Notes: generated by a model not told the origin, from the sequence alone. A stretch of 64,000 nt of DNA from Deinococcus hopiensis KR-140 (GCA_943327755.2 CALPYF020000022.1:7754-71753), one strand, 5' to 3'; counted from the stretch's first letter, positions 49,555-60,700 are shown. Numbers and translations are program-made.

Positions 49555-49621
49555 GGGTACAGGATAGGCGTAAACAGCCGCCCCCCGTTTCCGGAAGGGG
49601 CGGTGCGGCGGCGGCGCGGTG

Positions 49622-50266
49622 TCAGCCTTCGCGCTGGCCGGTCACCCAGTAGCGGACGCGTTCGGAGATGTTCTCCATGTGATCCCCGACGCGTTCCAGG
49701 CTGCGGCCCACCCGCATGAGCATCAGGGCCTTGCTGATGTTGCGGGGGTCTTCGAGCATGTACGTCACGAGTTCACGCTGGATCTGCTCGTACAGGTCGT
49801 CCACCTCGTCGTCCATCTGCACGGTCGCCTCGGCGCGCGCCACGTCGCGGTCTGCGATGGCGGTGCGGAGGTTCTGGCTCATCTCGCCCAGCCGTTCGAG
49901 CATCCGCGCGAGGTTCACGTAGCGTTTCAGCGCGGGGGCCTGCGCGAGTTCCGCGCCGTCCTCGGCGACATGCACGACGTAGTCGCCCATGCGTTCGATG
50001 TCGCTGAGGCTCTTGAGGATCAGGGCGACCATCCGCAGGTCCCGCGCGACCGGCTGGTGCAGCGCGATGATGCGCAGGCACTCGGCCTCGATCTGCGCTT
50101 CCTGGGCGTCCACCTCGCGGTCGAGGGCCTTGACCTCCGCGAGACGTTCGACGTTCTCGCGCAGCAGGACGTCCCCGGCGACGGGGAGCATGCGCTCGAC
50201 GGTGCCGAGCATGTTCAGTGCGCCGTTCAGGACGGCACGCAGATCGTTTTCGAGGGCTTCACGCAT
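49622..50266 (-). CDS. phoU: Phosphate signalling protein PhoU
   Basis: 214 residues forming two three-helix bundles, with the metal-binding E/D-x-x-x-D segments (LKSLSDIERMGDYVVHVAE near 83-101, and VGRSLERVGDHMENISERV near the end). It represses PhoR signalling when phosphate is plentiful. AGGAG precedes the ATG at 50266. It lies 208 bp downstream of the phoR-like gene, on the same strand. Confidence 0.92.
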   Translation of the reverse strand: MREALENDLRAVLNGALNMLGTVERMLPVAGDVLLRENVERLAEVKALDREVDAQEAQIEAECLRIIALHQPVARDLRMVALILKSLSDIERMGDYVVHVAEDGAELAQAPALKRYVNLARMLERLGEMSQNLRTAIADRDVARAEATVQMDDEVDDLYEQIQRELVTYMLEDPRNISKALMLMRVGRSLERVGDHMENISERVRYWVTGQREG

Positions 50267-50474
50267 GGGGACTCCTGTGTTGAACGTAGCACCCCGCACG
50301 GCGGGGGAGTGTCAGGGAACGGTCAGCTTCGCGGGGACAGGCGCTTTACGCTGCGGTGACGGGCGGACGGCACGCCCATCACCTCCACTTCACGCGCCTG
50401 TTCTGGTCGGTTTCTCGCTCCGCTCGGATCCGGGGCGCTTTCAGGAACGGCACCTTCACGCACCCGGACCACCG
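50267..50474 (-). other. Gap between phoR-like gene and phoU
   Basis: There is no credible gene here. It holds a CCCGC-type hairpin near 50291-50309. A possible separate promoter for phoU could lie here, but no clear -10/-35 pair was found. Confidence 0.35.
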
Positions 50475-51443
50475 TCAGCCGATGCCGCCCACGCCGGGCA
50501 GGGTGAAGCAGAAGGCGTTCGCGTCGCCGCGCCGCTCGGCCCAGGCCTGCCCGCCCCAGCCGTGCACGATGCTGCGGACGATGTACAGGCCCATGCCGCT
50601 GCCCTGCCCGGTCGCGGCGCGGCCCCGCGTGTGCGCCTTGAACAGGCTCTCCGTATCGGGGATGGGCGTGCCCCGGTCGAGGACGCTCACCTCGATCCAG
50701 GTGCCGCGCTCCTGGGTGTGCACCTCGACCTGAGCGGCGGGCGGGCCGTACTTCAGGGCGTTCTCGATGAGGTTCAGCAGCACCTGCAGCAGCTTGTCCG
50801 GGTCGGCCCGCACGAGGTGATCCTGCCCGAAAGTGACGCTGGCGCGGCGGGCGTTCAGGTCGCCCGAAAGCAGCCGCTCGGCGCGGGCGAAGGCCTCGGC
50901 CAGCGGCAGGGTGCGGGCCCGGGTGGGCCGGAACCCCACGGCGAGGTCCTCGGCCAGCCGCGCCAGACGCTCGGTTTCCTGGAGGCCCTGCCGGACGAAG
51001 TTCTGCGCGAGGTCGCGGGGCATGTCGTACTCCAGCGCCTCCAGTACGCCGCGCAGCGCCGCGACGGGCGTGCGGAACTCGTGCGAGAGCACGGCGGTCG
51101 CCTCGCGCAGTTCCGCCTCGCGGCGGCGGTGCTCGGTGACGTCCTCCACGATCAGCGCGCCCAGCGTGCCGTCGCGGGTGGCGGTGCAGCGCAGCGTGCG
51201 GCCCGTGACCTCCAGTTCCAGCTCCCCGCCGCGTTCGAGCAGGGTCTCCAGGGTGTGGCGGCGCACGACCTCCAGCACCGGGCGGCCCGCGGCGCGCTCC
51301 TGCGGCACGCCCCACAGGCGCGCGGCGGCGGCGTTCACGCGCGTGACCAGCCCCTCGCGCGTCAGCAGGACCGCCTGCGGCAGCGCGTCGATCCAGTGAT
51401 CGGGCGCGCCCGCCGCGCGGCCGGCGGCGTCCGGGGCCGTCAC
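50475..51443 (-). CDS. phoR: Sensor histidine kinase, PhoR-like
   Basis: 322 residues. A single PAS domain (about 15-110) precedes the HisKA box LSHEFRTPVAALRG, in which His is the phosphorylated residue. The ATPase domain follows, with the N box LLNLIENALKYG and G2 GQGSGMGLYIVRSI. There is no TM segment, so it is cytosolic or held by partners. GTG start overlaps the phoB-like stop (GTGA). The context with phoU points to phosphate sensing. Confidence 0.85.
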   Translation of the reverse strand: MTAPDAAGRAAGAPDHWIDALPQAVLLTREGLVTRVNAAAARLWGVPQERAAGRPVLEVVRRHTLETLLERGGELELEVTGRTLRCTATRDGTLGALIVEDVTEHRRREAELREATAVLSHEFRTPVAALRGVLEALEYDMPRDLAQNFVRQGLQETERLARLAEDLAVGFRPTRARTLPLAEAFARAERLLSGDLNARRASVTFGQDHLVRADPDKLLQVLLNLIENALKYGPPAAQVEVHTQERGTWIEVSVLDRGTPIPDTESLFKAHTRGRAATGQGSGMGLYIVRSIVHGWGGQAWAERRGDANAFCFTLPGVGGIG

Positions 51444-52129
51444 GCGCCGTCCGTCCAGGGGCGCATGCGGTAGCCCTTGCCGCGCACCGTCTCCAGAAAG
51501 CCGGGCTTACCCGGATCGTCGCCCAGGTGGGCGCGCAGCTGCGTGACGTGCTGGTCCACGGTCCGCTCGCCCCCCAGGAAGTCCGCGCCCCACACCCGGT
51601 CGAGCAGTTCCGTCCTGGAATACACGCGCCCCACGTGCTGCGTCATGAACGCCAGCAGGTCGAACTCGCGCCGCGTGAGGTTCATGCGGCGGCTGCCCAC
51701 CCGCGCCTCGGCGGCACTCACGTCCACGCTCAGGGGGCCGTTGCTCAGGACGGCGGGCACGTCCGGCTGCGTGCGGCGCAGCAGCGCCCGCACCCGCGCC
51801 ACGAGTTCCGCCGCGCTGAAGGGTTTGGTCAGGTAGTCGTCCGCGCCGGACTCCAGACCCTCGACCCGCTCGGCCTCGGCGGCGCGGGCGGTGAGCATCA
51901 GCACCGGCATGCGGCGCAGTTCCGCGTCGGCCCGCAGGCGCCGCAGGAAGCTCAGGCCGCTCTCGCCGGGCAGCATCCAGTCCAGCACCAGCGCGTCCGC
52001 GCCGGGCAGCACGTCGAACGCGCCGGTCACGGACTCCAGGGCGGTGACCCGCAGCCCCGCCCGCTCCAGGTGAAAGCGCAGGACGTCCCGGACGGTCCCC
52101 TCATCCTCGATGACAACGACGTGGCTCAT
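51440..52129 (-). CDS. phoB: OmpR/PhoB-family response regulator
   Basis: 229 residues. The receiver domain (1-118) has the acidic pocket VIEDEG, the phosphorylated Asp in ALVLDWMLPGESG (about Asp53), and KPFSAAELVARV. The C-terminal winged helix (about 130-229) carries LTRREFDLLAFM, then GGERTVDQHVTQLRAHLGDD. It is the probable partner of the adjoining kinase and would activate phosphate genes. Confidence 0.88.
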   Translation of the reverse strand: MSHVVVIEDEGTVRDVLRFHLERAGLRVTALESVTGAFDVLPGADALVLDWMLPGESGLSFLRRLRADAELRRMPVLMLTARAAEAERVEGLESGADDYLTKPFSAAELVARVRALLRRTQPDVPAVLSNGPLSVDVSAAEARVGSRRMNLTRREFDLLAFMTQHVGRVYSRTELLDRVWGADFLGGERTVDQHVTQLRAHLGDDPGKPGFLETVRGKGYRMRPWTDGA

Positions 52130-52175
52130 GTCCCTTCATTCTTAAGGCTCAGGTCAGGCGAGTGTCAGCCCCGCC

Positions 52176-52206
52176 CCACAGTTGCCCTGGTCCACAGTTG
52201 CCCTGG
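52176..52206. repeat. 15-bp direct repeat upstream of metK
   Basis: CCACAGTTGCCCTGG occurs at 52176-52190 and again at 52192-52206, 16 bp apart. That is somewhat more than one helical turn. It lies between phoB and metK, which are divergent. Confidence 0.7.
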
Positions 52207-52280
52207 CCCCCCTTCGGGTGAGGCCGCGCGGGCTGGACATCGGTGGCGTTCGCCCCTGTCGCCTCCTTGCGCCCGTGCGG

Positions 52281-53611
<1,331 letters not shown>

Positions 53612-53625
53612 CCCACCCACACGGA

Positions 53626-53659
53626 CGCGCCGCCCCCGGTTCAGGCTGGGGGCGGCGCG
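53626..53659. terminator. Terminator between metK and coaD
   Basis: A 12-bp perfect stem (CGCGCCGCCCCC / GGGGGCGGCGCG) with a 10-nt loop, followed by GTCTTGTTGTT on the plus strand. It lies between convergent genes. Confidence 0.85.
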
Positions 53660-53669
53660 GTCTTGTTGT

Positions 53670-54200
53670 TCAGAGGCTGGTCGTCTGGGCCTGCAGTTCC
53701 GCCTCGCGTTCCTCGTACACGTCCGCGTGCTTGCGGCGCAGGGCGCTGGCGCTCGCGCGGGGGACCATCTCGCTGACGTTCCCTCCGTAACTGGCGATTT
53801 CGCGCACCATGGAACTGCTCACGAAGCTCCAGCGGGTGGCGGCCATGATGAACACCGTCTCCGCGTCCCCGATCTGGCGGTTCAGGTGCGCGATCTGCAG
53901 CTCGTACTCGTAGTCGGACACGGCGCGCAGGCCACGCACGATGACGCTGCCGGTCTCCTGGCGGGCCATGTAGTCCACCAGAAGGCCCCCGAAGGAGTCC
54001 ACGCTGACGTTGGGGAAGTGCGCGGTCGCCTCGCGCAGGATCTCCAGGCGTTCGTCCAGCGTGAAGAGGTGGCGGCCCTGCTTGCGGGCGTTGTGCATGA
54101 CCGTCACGGTCACGTGGTCGAAGATCCGCGCGGCGCGCGTCAGCACGTCCATGTGCCCGCTGGTGATCGGGTCGAACGAGCCCGGGAAAACGGCGTTCAT
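53670..54200 (-). CDS. coaD: Pantetheine-phosphate adenylyltransferase
   Basis: 176 residues. It adenylates 4'-phosphopantetheine to dephospho-CoA. The nucleotidyltransferase motif PGSFDPITSGHMDV (6-19) and VSSSMVREIASYGG at the C-terminus (ISSTxxR motif) are intact. TAAGGT at 54210-54215 sits 9 nt before the ATG, inside the rsmD 3' end, so it may also have its own leaderless promoter. It follows rsmD by 12 bp. Confidence 0.96.
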   Translation of the reverse strand: MNAVFPGSFDPITSGHMDVLTRAARIFDHVTVTVMHNARKQGRHLFTLDERLEILREATAHFPNVSVDSFGGLLVDYMARQETGSVIVRGLRAVSDYEYELQIAHLNRQIGDAETVFIMAATRWSFVSSSMVREIASYGGNVSEMVPRASASALRRKHADVYEEREAELQAQTTSL

Positions 54201-54212
54201 AACCCCGCCACC

Positions 54213-54791
54213 TTACCCGATTTCGCCGTCATCGTCGCCGTCCGCGTCCAGTTCTTCGGCGTCCGGGTGCCAGTACAGCGTCAGGGTGTTGCTGCCGTAC
54301 TCGCGTTCCTCTCGCTTGAAGCCCGCGTGCTCGGGCAGGTGCAGACGGTCCGGGTGCTGGCACACCAGCAGCCCACCGGGCGCGAGGACGCCACTGGCGA
54401 GAATCTGCGCGGTCAGTTTCGGGATGTCCGCCTCGTACGGCGGGTCGCTGAACACCACGTCGAACTGCCCCAGGCGCTTCAGCAGTGCCCCGGCGTCCCC
54501 CTTCACGATCCGTACGCGCAGGTTCAGCGCGCGGGCGTTCGCCTCCAGCGCCCGCACGGCCCGCGCGTCCTTCTCGACCAGCGTCACGCGGTACCCGCGA
54601 CTGGCGGCCTCCAGCCCGATCGCGCCGCTCCCGCCGTGCAGGTCGATGAACTCCGGGTATCGTCCGGCGGGCGCGCGCGCGGCGAGCAGGTCGAACAGGC
54701 TCTTGCGGACGCGCGCGCCGCTGGGCCGGGCGCTGTCGGGCACCTGCAGGCTACGGCCCTTGGCCGTGCCGCCCAGGATGCGCAGGCTCAT
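54213..54791 (-). CDS. rsmD: 16S rRNA (guanine966-N2)-methyltransferase RsmD
   Basis: 192 residues. SAM-binding FIDLHGGSGAIGLEA (48-62; family usually LFAGSGA) and the catalytic DPPY (116-119) identify the enzyme. RPSGARVRKSLFDLL is the N-terminal substrate part. The acidic tail (ELDADGDDDGEIG) is unusual. The rsmD-coaD pairing is common in bacteria. Confidence 0.92.
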   Translation of the reverse strand: MSLRILGGTAKGRSLQVPDSARPSGARVRKSLFDLLAARAPAGRYPEFIDLHGGSGAIGLEAASRGYRVTLVEKDARAVRALEANARALNLRVRIVKGDAGALLKRLGQFDVVFSDPPYEADIPKLTAQILASGVLAPGGLLVCQHPDRLHLPEHAGFKREEREYGSNTLTLYWHPDAEELDADGDDDGEIG

Positions 54792-54867
54792 TTCAGGCTC
54801 CTGGGAGTGTGGGTGGGGGAGGGGAACGTCATCCCTTCAGGATAGAGCACGCTGCACTTGGCCCGGC

Positions 54868-55122
54868 TCAGCCGAGGTGGGGCGCGGCGGCGTCGAAGCC
54901 GTCGAGTGCGCCGGGCTGGAGCTGCCAGTCCTCGCCGTCCCGCGTGGCCTGCCCGCCATGCACGAGGCGGTTCAGTTCGGCCTCCACGCGCTGCTGCACG
55001 CGCCGCAGCGGCATGCCGTCCGCGCCCGCCACGCCGCGCCACGTGAGGAACGCGCGGTGAAAGGCGGGCAGGTTGTTCAGGCCCACGTGGGTTTCCAGGG
55101 CGCGCCAGCTGATGCTCGTCAT
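54868..55122 (-). CDS. Small protein, 84 residues, unknown function
   Basis: Mostly helical, with FHRAFLTWRGVAGADGMPLR and a Trp in WQLQPGALDGFDA at the C-terminus. No family is recognised, though the layout suggests a small winged or coiled fold. A TAGAAC box 8 nt before the ATG would be an imperfect leaderless -10. It is divergent from the 90-residue gene at 55168. Confidence 0.5.
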   Translation of the reverse strand: MTSISWRALETHVGLNNLPAFHRAFLTWRGVAGADGMPLRRVQQRVEAELNRLVHGGQATRDGEDWQLQPGALDGFDAAAPHLG

Positions 55123-55167
55123 GCCACCCGTTCTACGCCGTGCGGCGGGCCGCGTACAATGGCAGGC

Positions 55168-55440
55168 ATGACCGATCTGCCGGGCGACCCTGCCGAGCTG
55201 CCGGACTCCAGCGCCCTGGAGGCCGCCTCGCCGGAACTGGCGCGCGCCCTGGACGCGCTGGGCGGGCAGCTGGTGTGGCGCATCGGGAAGGACGAGGCCA
55301 GCGACGACGTCGTGGTGCGGCTGGGCTTCGCGTCCGCCACGCCCCGCTTCGCGCACCTGCCCCGCCTGCGCAGCGCCGGGGACGCCGAGTTGCAGGCGGC
55401 GCTGGCCGAGAAGCGAGTCGTGATCGAGTGGGTGGACTGA
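55168..55440 (+). CDS. Small acidic protein, 90 residues, unknown function
   Basis: Acidic N-terminus (MTDLPGDPAELPDSSALEAA), then LVWRIGKDEASDDVVVRLGF and a final VVIEWVD. No known family. TACAAT (55155-55160) lies 7 nt before the ATG, a near-perfect leaderless -10, which supports it as a real gene. The next gene starts 14 nt after its stop. Confidence 0.6.
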   Translation: MTDLPGDPAELPDSSALEAASPELARALDALGGQLVWRIGKDEASDDVVVRLGFASATPRFAHLPRLRSAGDAELQAALAEKRVVIEWVD

Positions 55441-55453
55441 TTCCGGTGCTCGC

Positions 55454-55930
55454 GTGATCGTCGAGGCGACGCAGGACTTCACGCTGCCCTGGACCGGGGA
55501 CGACGGGGCGGCGCTGGCGTTCGTGCGCGACCCGGCCCGCGCGCTGGCCCGCGTGCGCTTCCTGCGGGACCTGCGCGCCGACGGCGAGGGCGTGCGCGGC
55601 GAACTGCTCGTGCCGCTCCCCGGCCTGGGCGAGGTGGACCTGCCCTTCCACAGTGCCCTGACCGCCACGCCGGACGGCGCGACCCTCACCCCGCAGCCCA
55701 TCAGCGGCGAGCGCGCCTGGGTGGAGGTCGCCGGTCAGGCCCGCCTGGACCGGGGCGCGCTGCACTTCGCGTTCCAGTTCCGCGCGCACCTCGCCACGCC
55801 GGACGCGCAGGGCTGGGGCGGCGCGGCGTTCGAGAAGATGATCCGCGCCGCCGCCGCCCGCACCCTGGACCGCGTGGCCCGCGAACTGCCCGCCGGAATC
55901 GCGCAGGCCGCGCAATTGATGGAAACCTGA
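55454..55930 (+). CDS. DUF3809-like protein
   Basis: 158 residues, beta-rich first half (VEATQDFTLPW, then LVPLPGLGEVDLPF), then a C-terminal helix (FEKMIRAAAARTLDRVARELP). The layout resembles the Deinococcus-specific DUF3809 group and SRPBCC-like folds, but I cannot confirm this. GTG start at 55454. Likely co-transcribed with the 90-residue gene. Confidence 0.55.
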   Translation: MIVEATQDFTLPWTGDDGAALAFVRDPARALARVRFLRDLRADGEGVRGELLVPLPGLGEVDLPFHSALTATPDGATLTPQPISGERAWVEVAGQARLDRGALHFAFQFRAHLATPDAQGWGGAAFEKMIRAAAARTLDRVARELPAGIAQAAQLMET

Positions 55931-55931
55931 A

Positions 55932-56318
55932 TTGAAGTGGCGTGTCAGGGAAGTAGATGTGACCGCGAGTTGGATGCTCATCGAACTGGAGCGGAACGGT
56001 GACTCACTCAGGGGGCTCTGGACCGGTCCTTACTCCCCCCAGAAAGGGGACAGTTTTTATATTGAGTTGAATGTGAACACTGTGCTGCCGGGAAGGCTCT
56101 GTGAGGAGAACACTGATATGTCTCTCGGTGCTTCAGTGGCGGCTGACCATAACGAGATAAGGGTTATGGTCGAATCAGTTGAGGAAGACGGTGTGCATTT
56201 CCTGAGGCTATCACCCGATTTGATCATCATGGCTGAATTTCAGAGGCCTTTTTTGGAAGTCGGCAAGTTCTATAGAATTTCGATACCCATTCTGCAGATT
56301 TCGATATATGCGTGTTGA
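55932..56318 (+). CDS. AT-rich small protein, possibly acquired
   Basis: 128 residues from TTG at 55932, 1 nt after the preceding stop. It begins MKWRVREVDVTASWMLIELE and contains GDSFYIELNVNTVLPGR. Base composition is far lower in GC than all neighbours, with rare-for-this-genome codons such as ATA and TTT in runs. The size and strand-rich pattern recall small immunity-type proteins, but nothing specific supports that. A long perfect hairpin follows. Confidence 0.5.
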   Translation: MKWRVREVDVTASWMLIELERNGDSLRGLWTGPYSPQKGDSFYIELNVNTVLPGRLCEENTDMSLGASVAADHNEIRVMVESVEEDGVHFLRLSPDLIIMAEFQRPFLEVGKFYRISIPILQISIYAC

Positions 56319-56350
56319 ATTGAGGAATCCAGCCGGATATGAAAGTCCAA

Positions 56351-56390
56351 TCAGATCGGCCTCGGAAGACTATTTCCGAGGCCGATCTGA
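56351..56390. terminator. 17-bp perfect hairpin between convergent genes
   Basis: Arms 56351-56367 and 56374-56390 (TCAGATCGGCCTCGGAA and its exact complement) enclose the loop GACTAT. No T run follows. It is the longest perfect stem in the window and can act for both the AT-rich gene and rsfS. Confidence 0.7.
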
Positions 56391-56402
56391 CTTATGGCGT
56401 TC

Positions 56403-56774
56403 TCAGGCTTTGACTTCGGGTTCGGGGAAGTCGAGGACGCGTGCGTCGCTCCAGAGGCCTTCGAGGTCGTAGTACTCTCGGGCGTCCTTGGTCATGATGT
56501 GCACGACGACGCTGCCGCCGAACGCGAGGAGCAGCCAGCGTTCGCTGGGGCCTTCCACGCTGGGGCGGGGCAGGCCGGTCGCCTGGGCTTTCTCGCGGAT
56601 GTTCTCCTGCACGGCGTTCAGCTGGAGGCCGGCGGTGGCGGTGCAGATCACGAAGTATTCGAGGGTGCTGCTGACGTCGGTCAGGTCGAGGACGGTGACG
56701 TCTTCGGCGCGGCGTTCGCGGGCGGCGTCCACGATGGCGCGCAGCTGGTTCATGGTGTTGGTGTCGGGGGTCAT
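56403..56774 (-). CDS. rsfS: Ribosomal silencing factor RsfS
   Basis: 123 residues. RsfS binds ribosomal protein L14 and blocks subunit joining in slow growth. AARERRAEDVTVLDLTDVSS, YFVICTATAG and the C-terminal DAREYYDLEGLWSDARVLDF are typical. ATG at 56774. It lies 162 bp after the LCP protein, in the common nadD-yqeK-rsfS neighbourhood. Confidence 0.93.
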   Translation of the reverse strand: MTPDTNTMNQLRAIVDAARERRAEDVTVLDLTDVSSTLEYFVICTATAGLQLNAVQENIREKAQATGLPRPSVEGPSERWLLLAFGGSVVVHIMTKDAREYYDLEGLWSDARVLDFPEPEVKA

Positions 56775-56936
56775 GGGGGCTCCGGGTGTTGAGTGGGGGC
56801 GGGTGGGGTGGTCTGGCGCGCCTGCTGGGGGCCGGTGTGGGGCCGCGTGGGCCTGAGCGGGCCGGGGCGCGCTGCAATGGGTCAGTCTACAGGGCGCGGG
56901 GCGGGACACGCCCCTGCCGTGACTTCATTTCGGGGC

Positions 56937-58196
56937 TCAGGGGCTGGTGGGTCCGGGGGTGGGGGCGCCCAGGCCCTTCAGGCCGGCGAGGCTCTCGGCG
57001 GCGTCGGCGCCGAGCAGGATGCCGACCTCGCCCGCACTGACCGGGAAGCGTTCGCCCTGCAGCCGGGGGAGGTTCAGGGTGTCGGCCAGTTGCGACGCGT
57101 CGGAGACGTCCTGCTGCGTGAACACCTGACTGGCCTCGCCGCTGCGGGGGGCGGGGGTGACCTGCACGTTGCGGTAGCCCAGTGCGGTCAGGGCGCGGGT
57201 CAGGGCCGGGCCGAGGTTCTCGCCGCTGGCGTCCACGACCGTGACCTTCAGGTCGGGGTTGGGGGGCGTGGCGGGCACGTCGCCCCACACCTGCGCGAGG
57301 CGGTCGCGGTTCACGGCGAGGTTGAACGTGCCGGGAATGTCGTCGGTGGGCAGCGTCGCGAAGCTGAGTTTCATCTGGCCCAGGTAGGGGCGCATGGCGG
57401 CGATGGTGGTGGGGTTCACGTCGGTCTCGACGCCGTTGCCGATGCCGCCCAGGATGGTGGGGAGCGCCGCGAGGCCCTGCGGGGTGCGGAGCTTCCCGGC
57501 CAGCTGTGTCAACGCCTGTTTCTGGTGGTCGATGCGGCCGTAGTCGTCCCCGAAGCCCTTGCGGACCCGCAGGAACAGCACGCCCTCCTTGCCTTCCAGG
57601 TGGTGCGCGCCGGGCGCGAGTTTCAGGTTCACGCCCGCCGCGTTGTCGATCCATTCGACGCCGGGTTCGGGCACGGTGACGTCCAGGCCGCCCAGTGCGT
57701 CGATGACCCGCTCGACGTAGTCGGTGCGGACGATCACGTACGAGTCGATGTGTTCGCCCGTGATGGTCTCGGCGGCCTTCACGAGGGCCTCGGGCCCGCC
57801 GGAGAAGTACTGGCTGTTGATCTTCTGCAGCGCCACGGACTTGTAGCGGTCGAAGGGCCCGACGTTGGTGTCGCGGGGAATGTTCAGGGCGTGCACGGTG
57901 GTGCCCTGCACCTTGACGACCATGACGGTGTCGGTGTTGGGCGGCTGGGCCAGCCCGGTGCGCTGGTCCTGATCCTTGCAGGGCTGACGGTAGTAGCAGT
58001 ACACGATGTCCCGCCCGGCGATCAGCAGCGTGAAGCTGGGGGCCTGTCCGGGCGTGACGGCGGCGGCGGCCGAAGGACCCGCGCCGCTGAGCAGCGCGAA
58101 GCCTCCCAGGGACAGGGCGGAGAGGGAGAGGCCGAACGCCTGCAGGGCGCGCAGCCCGGCGATGCGGGGGGCAGGGGGTTGGGTCACAGACGTCAC
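56937..58196 (-). CDS. LytR-CpsA-Psr family protein with LytR_C domain
   Basis: 419 residues. A signal/TM segment (about 15-45) anchors the protein. The LCP domain (about 50-260) carries the catalytic acidic/Arg core (PRDTNV, KINSQYFSGGPEAL and RVRKGFGDDYGRIDHQKQ). A C-terminal LytR_C-type domain spans about 315-400 (VTVVDASGEN... ALTALGYRNVQV). The family attaches glycopolymers to the cell wall. GTG at 58196 overlaps the yqeK stop by 4 nt. Confidence 0.88.
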   Translation of the reverse strand: MTSVTQPPAPRIAGLRALQAFGLSLSALSLGGFALLSGAGPSAAAAVTPGQAPSFTLLIAGRDIVYCYYRQPCKDQDQRTGLAQPPNTDTVMVVKVQGTTVHALNIPRDTNVGPFDRYKSVALQKINSQYFSGGPEALVKAAETITGEHIDSYVIVRTDYVERVIDALGGLDVTVPEPGVEWIDNAAGVNLKLAPGAHHLEGKEGVLFLRVRKGFGDDYGRIDHQKQALTQLAGKLRTPQGLAALPTILGGIGNGVETDVNPTTIAAMRPYLGQMKLSFATLPTDDIPGTFNLAVNRDRLAQVWGDVPATPPNPDLKVTVVDASGENLGPALTRALTALGYRNVQVTPAPRSGEASQVFTQQDVSDASQLADTLNLPRLQGERFPVSAGEVGILLGADAAESLAGLKGLGAPTPGPTSP

Positions 58197-58813
58197 GTGG
58201 GGCAGGGAAGGTGGGCGTTGCAGGGCAGGGCGTGGTAGGCCTTCAGGGTGCGGGGGTGAACCTGAATGCCGCGCCCCTGGAGGTACGTGACCTTGGAGAC
58301 GATGGCGCGTTCGAGCGCGGCGGTCAGGTCGGTCAGGGCCAGTTCGCGGATGTCGGCGTTCACGCCGCGGCCGGGTTCGGACACGTCGGCGATGTACACG
58401 CACGAGGAGACGGGGTTGCCGCCGCGCGGGCCGGTGGTGTGGTCCTCGACGGCGTCAAGCACCACTCGGTCCTGGTAGCCCCAGCGTTCGAGCAGCGTGC
58501 GGGCGGCCCGGCCGTGCAGGGCCAGTGGGTGCGCCGCGTCGATGTCGCATTCGGGCGGCGCGAGGCGCAGCAGTTCGTGATCGGGCAGGTCGCGGGCGAT
58601 GTCGTGCAGCACCCCGGCGGCGTAGGCGCGCATATCGTCCAGGCCGTTGGCCCGGGCGATCTGCGCGGCGAGTTCCGCGACGCGCAGCACGTGCTCGTAG
58701 CGGCGCGGCTTGACCATCAGCCGCACCCGCTCCTCCCAGCCTGTCCAGGCCGCCACGCCGGGGGGCGGGGGCAGCACCTGGGCAATCACGCGAGTATGTG
58801 GCCGCTTCTCCAC
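58193..58813 (-). CDS. yqeK: HD-domain diadenosine tetraphosphate hydrolase YqeK
   Basis: 206 residues. His in RRYEHVLRV, HD in GVLHDIARDLPD, and a further His in HGRAART and EDHTTGPRGG give the metal site of YqeK, which splits Ap4A symmetrically. GTG at 58813 fits a TATAGT box 12 nt upstream. The order yqeK-LCP-rsfS is a known arrangement. Confidence 0.85.
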   Translation of the reverse strand: MEKRPHTRVIAQVLPPPPGVAAWTGWEERVRLMVKPRRYEHVLRVAELAAQIARANGLDDMRAYAAGVLHDIARDLPDHELLRLAPPECDIDAAHPLALHGRAARTLLERWGYQDRVVLDAVEDHTTGPRGGNPVSSCVYIADVSEPGRGVNADIRELALTDLTAALERAIVSKVTYLQGRGIQVHPRTLKAYHALPCNAHLPCPT

Positions 58814-58940
58814 ATCATGACCCCGACTATACGCCGCTTCCCCGAACCGAGCTGACACCCGGGTCACTTTCTGATGCCCGGCTGACCGGCGTTCCAGGCG
58901 ACGTTTTCTGCCTGTACGGGGGCAGGGGCCGCCCGCTGCA

Positions 58941-59911
58941 TTAAGGGGCTTCCCGGCGGATGACGGTCAGGCGCACGCTCACGGTCTCCAGGGCCTGCGC
59001 GCCCGCCGGGACGTTCAGGCGCACCGGCGCGGTGTACGTCCCCTCGCGGTACGTGACCTGCCCCGCGACCTCCCGCAGGCGGGCCAGCAGTTCCGGCGCC
59101 GCGACCAGACGCACCGTGCCCGGCTGCACGCTGACCGACGTGACCTGCAGCCCGGACGGCGGATCGTTCAGGACCACCCGCAGCGTCTTGACCGGCAGTT
59201 CCCCGGTGTCCACCCGGCGCACCGTGACCGTGCTGGGCCGCATGGTGACCCCGGTGACGGGCCGACCGGCGGCGTCCAGCGCGATCAGGGGTACCTCACG
59301 CTCGGCATTCACGCCCAGCGGGGCCGGGCTCGTCGCCAGCCGCGCCACACTGACGACAATCTGCCCGGCGCCGGACACGGTCGCCTCGCCCGGCGTGACC
59401 TGATAGCGCGGCAGGCTCGACTCGGGCGGGCTGGTCACGCTGAGCGTCACGGGTAGCGTGCGTGCCACCTGCGTGTCCACGAAGCCCTGCACCCGCGTGG
59501 GCGTCACTCGCTGCAGGGCCGTGCCGCCCGGCGCGGTCACGGTGACTGGGCGTGTGAAGCTGCCCTCCGGCGCGTCGGTGACGTCCACGACCGCCTCGAT
59601 ACTGTCGGGTTGCAGGTCCCGCAGCCGCTCCGGGCGGCCCGAGAGGATCACCCGTACGGACGCCGGATTCAGGTTGCTCGTCGCGCGTTTCTCCTGCCCG
59701 TTGCCGGTCGTGTCCCGCACGGTGACCGGCACGTCGAAGCCCTGCTCGACGTTCGCGCGGCGGTCGGCGGTCGCCACGAACCACAGCGTCACCGACACCG
59801 CCAGTGCCAGCAGCTTCGGCAGCAGGTTGTGCGTCGTTCTGCCCCAGGCGTAGCGGGGGCTGAGCCAGCGCCGCAGCCAGTGCAGCCGCCCCTGCACGCG
59901 GTCCCCCACGC

Positions 59912-59915
<4 letters not shown>
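58941..59915 (-). CDS. cdaR: YbbR-domain protein CdaR
   Basis: 324 residues. One TM helix (about 31-49, LLPKLLALAVSVTLWFVA) is followed by extracytoplasmic YbbR repeats (starting at about 55, 140 and 220), each with a G-x-P or VxP turn. CdaR regulates the diadenylate cyclase CdaA. ATG overlaps the cdaA stop by 4 nt. Confidence 0.88.
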
Positions 59916-60700
<785 letters not shown>

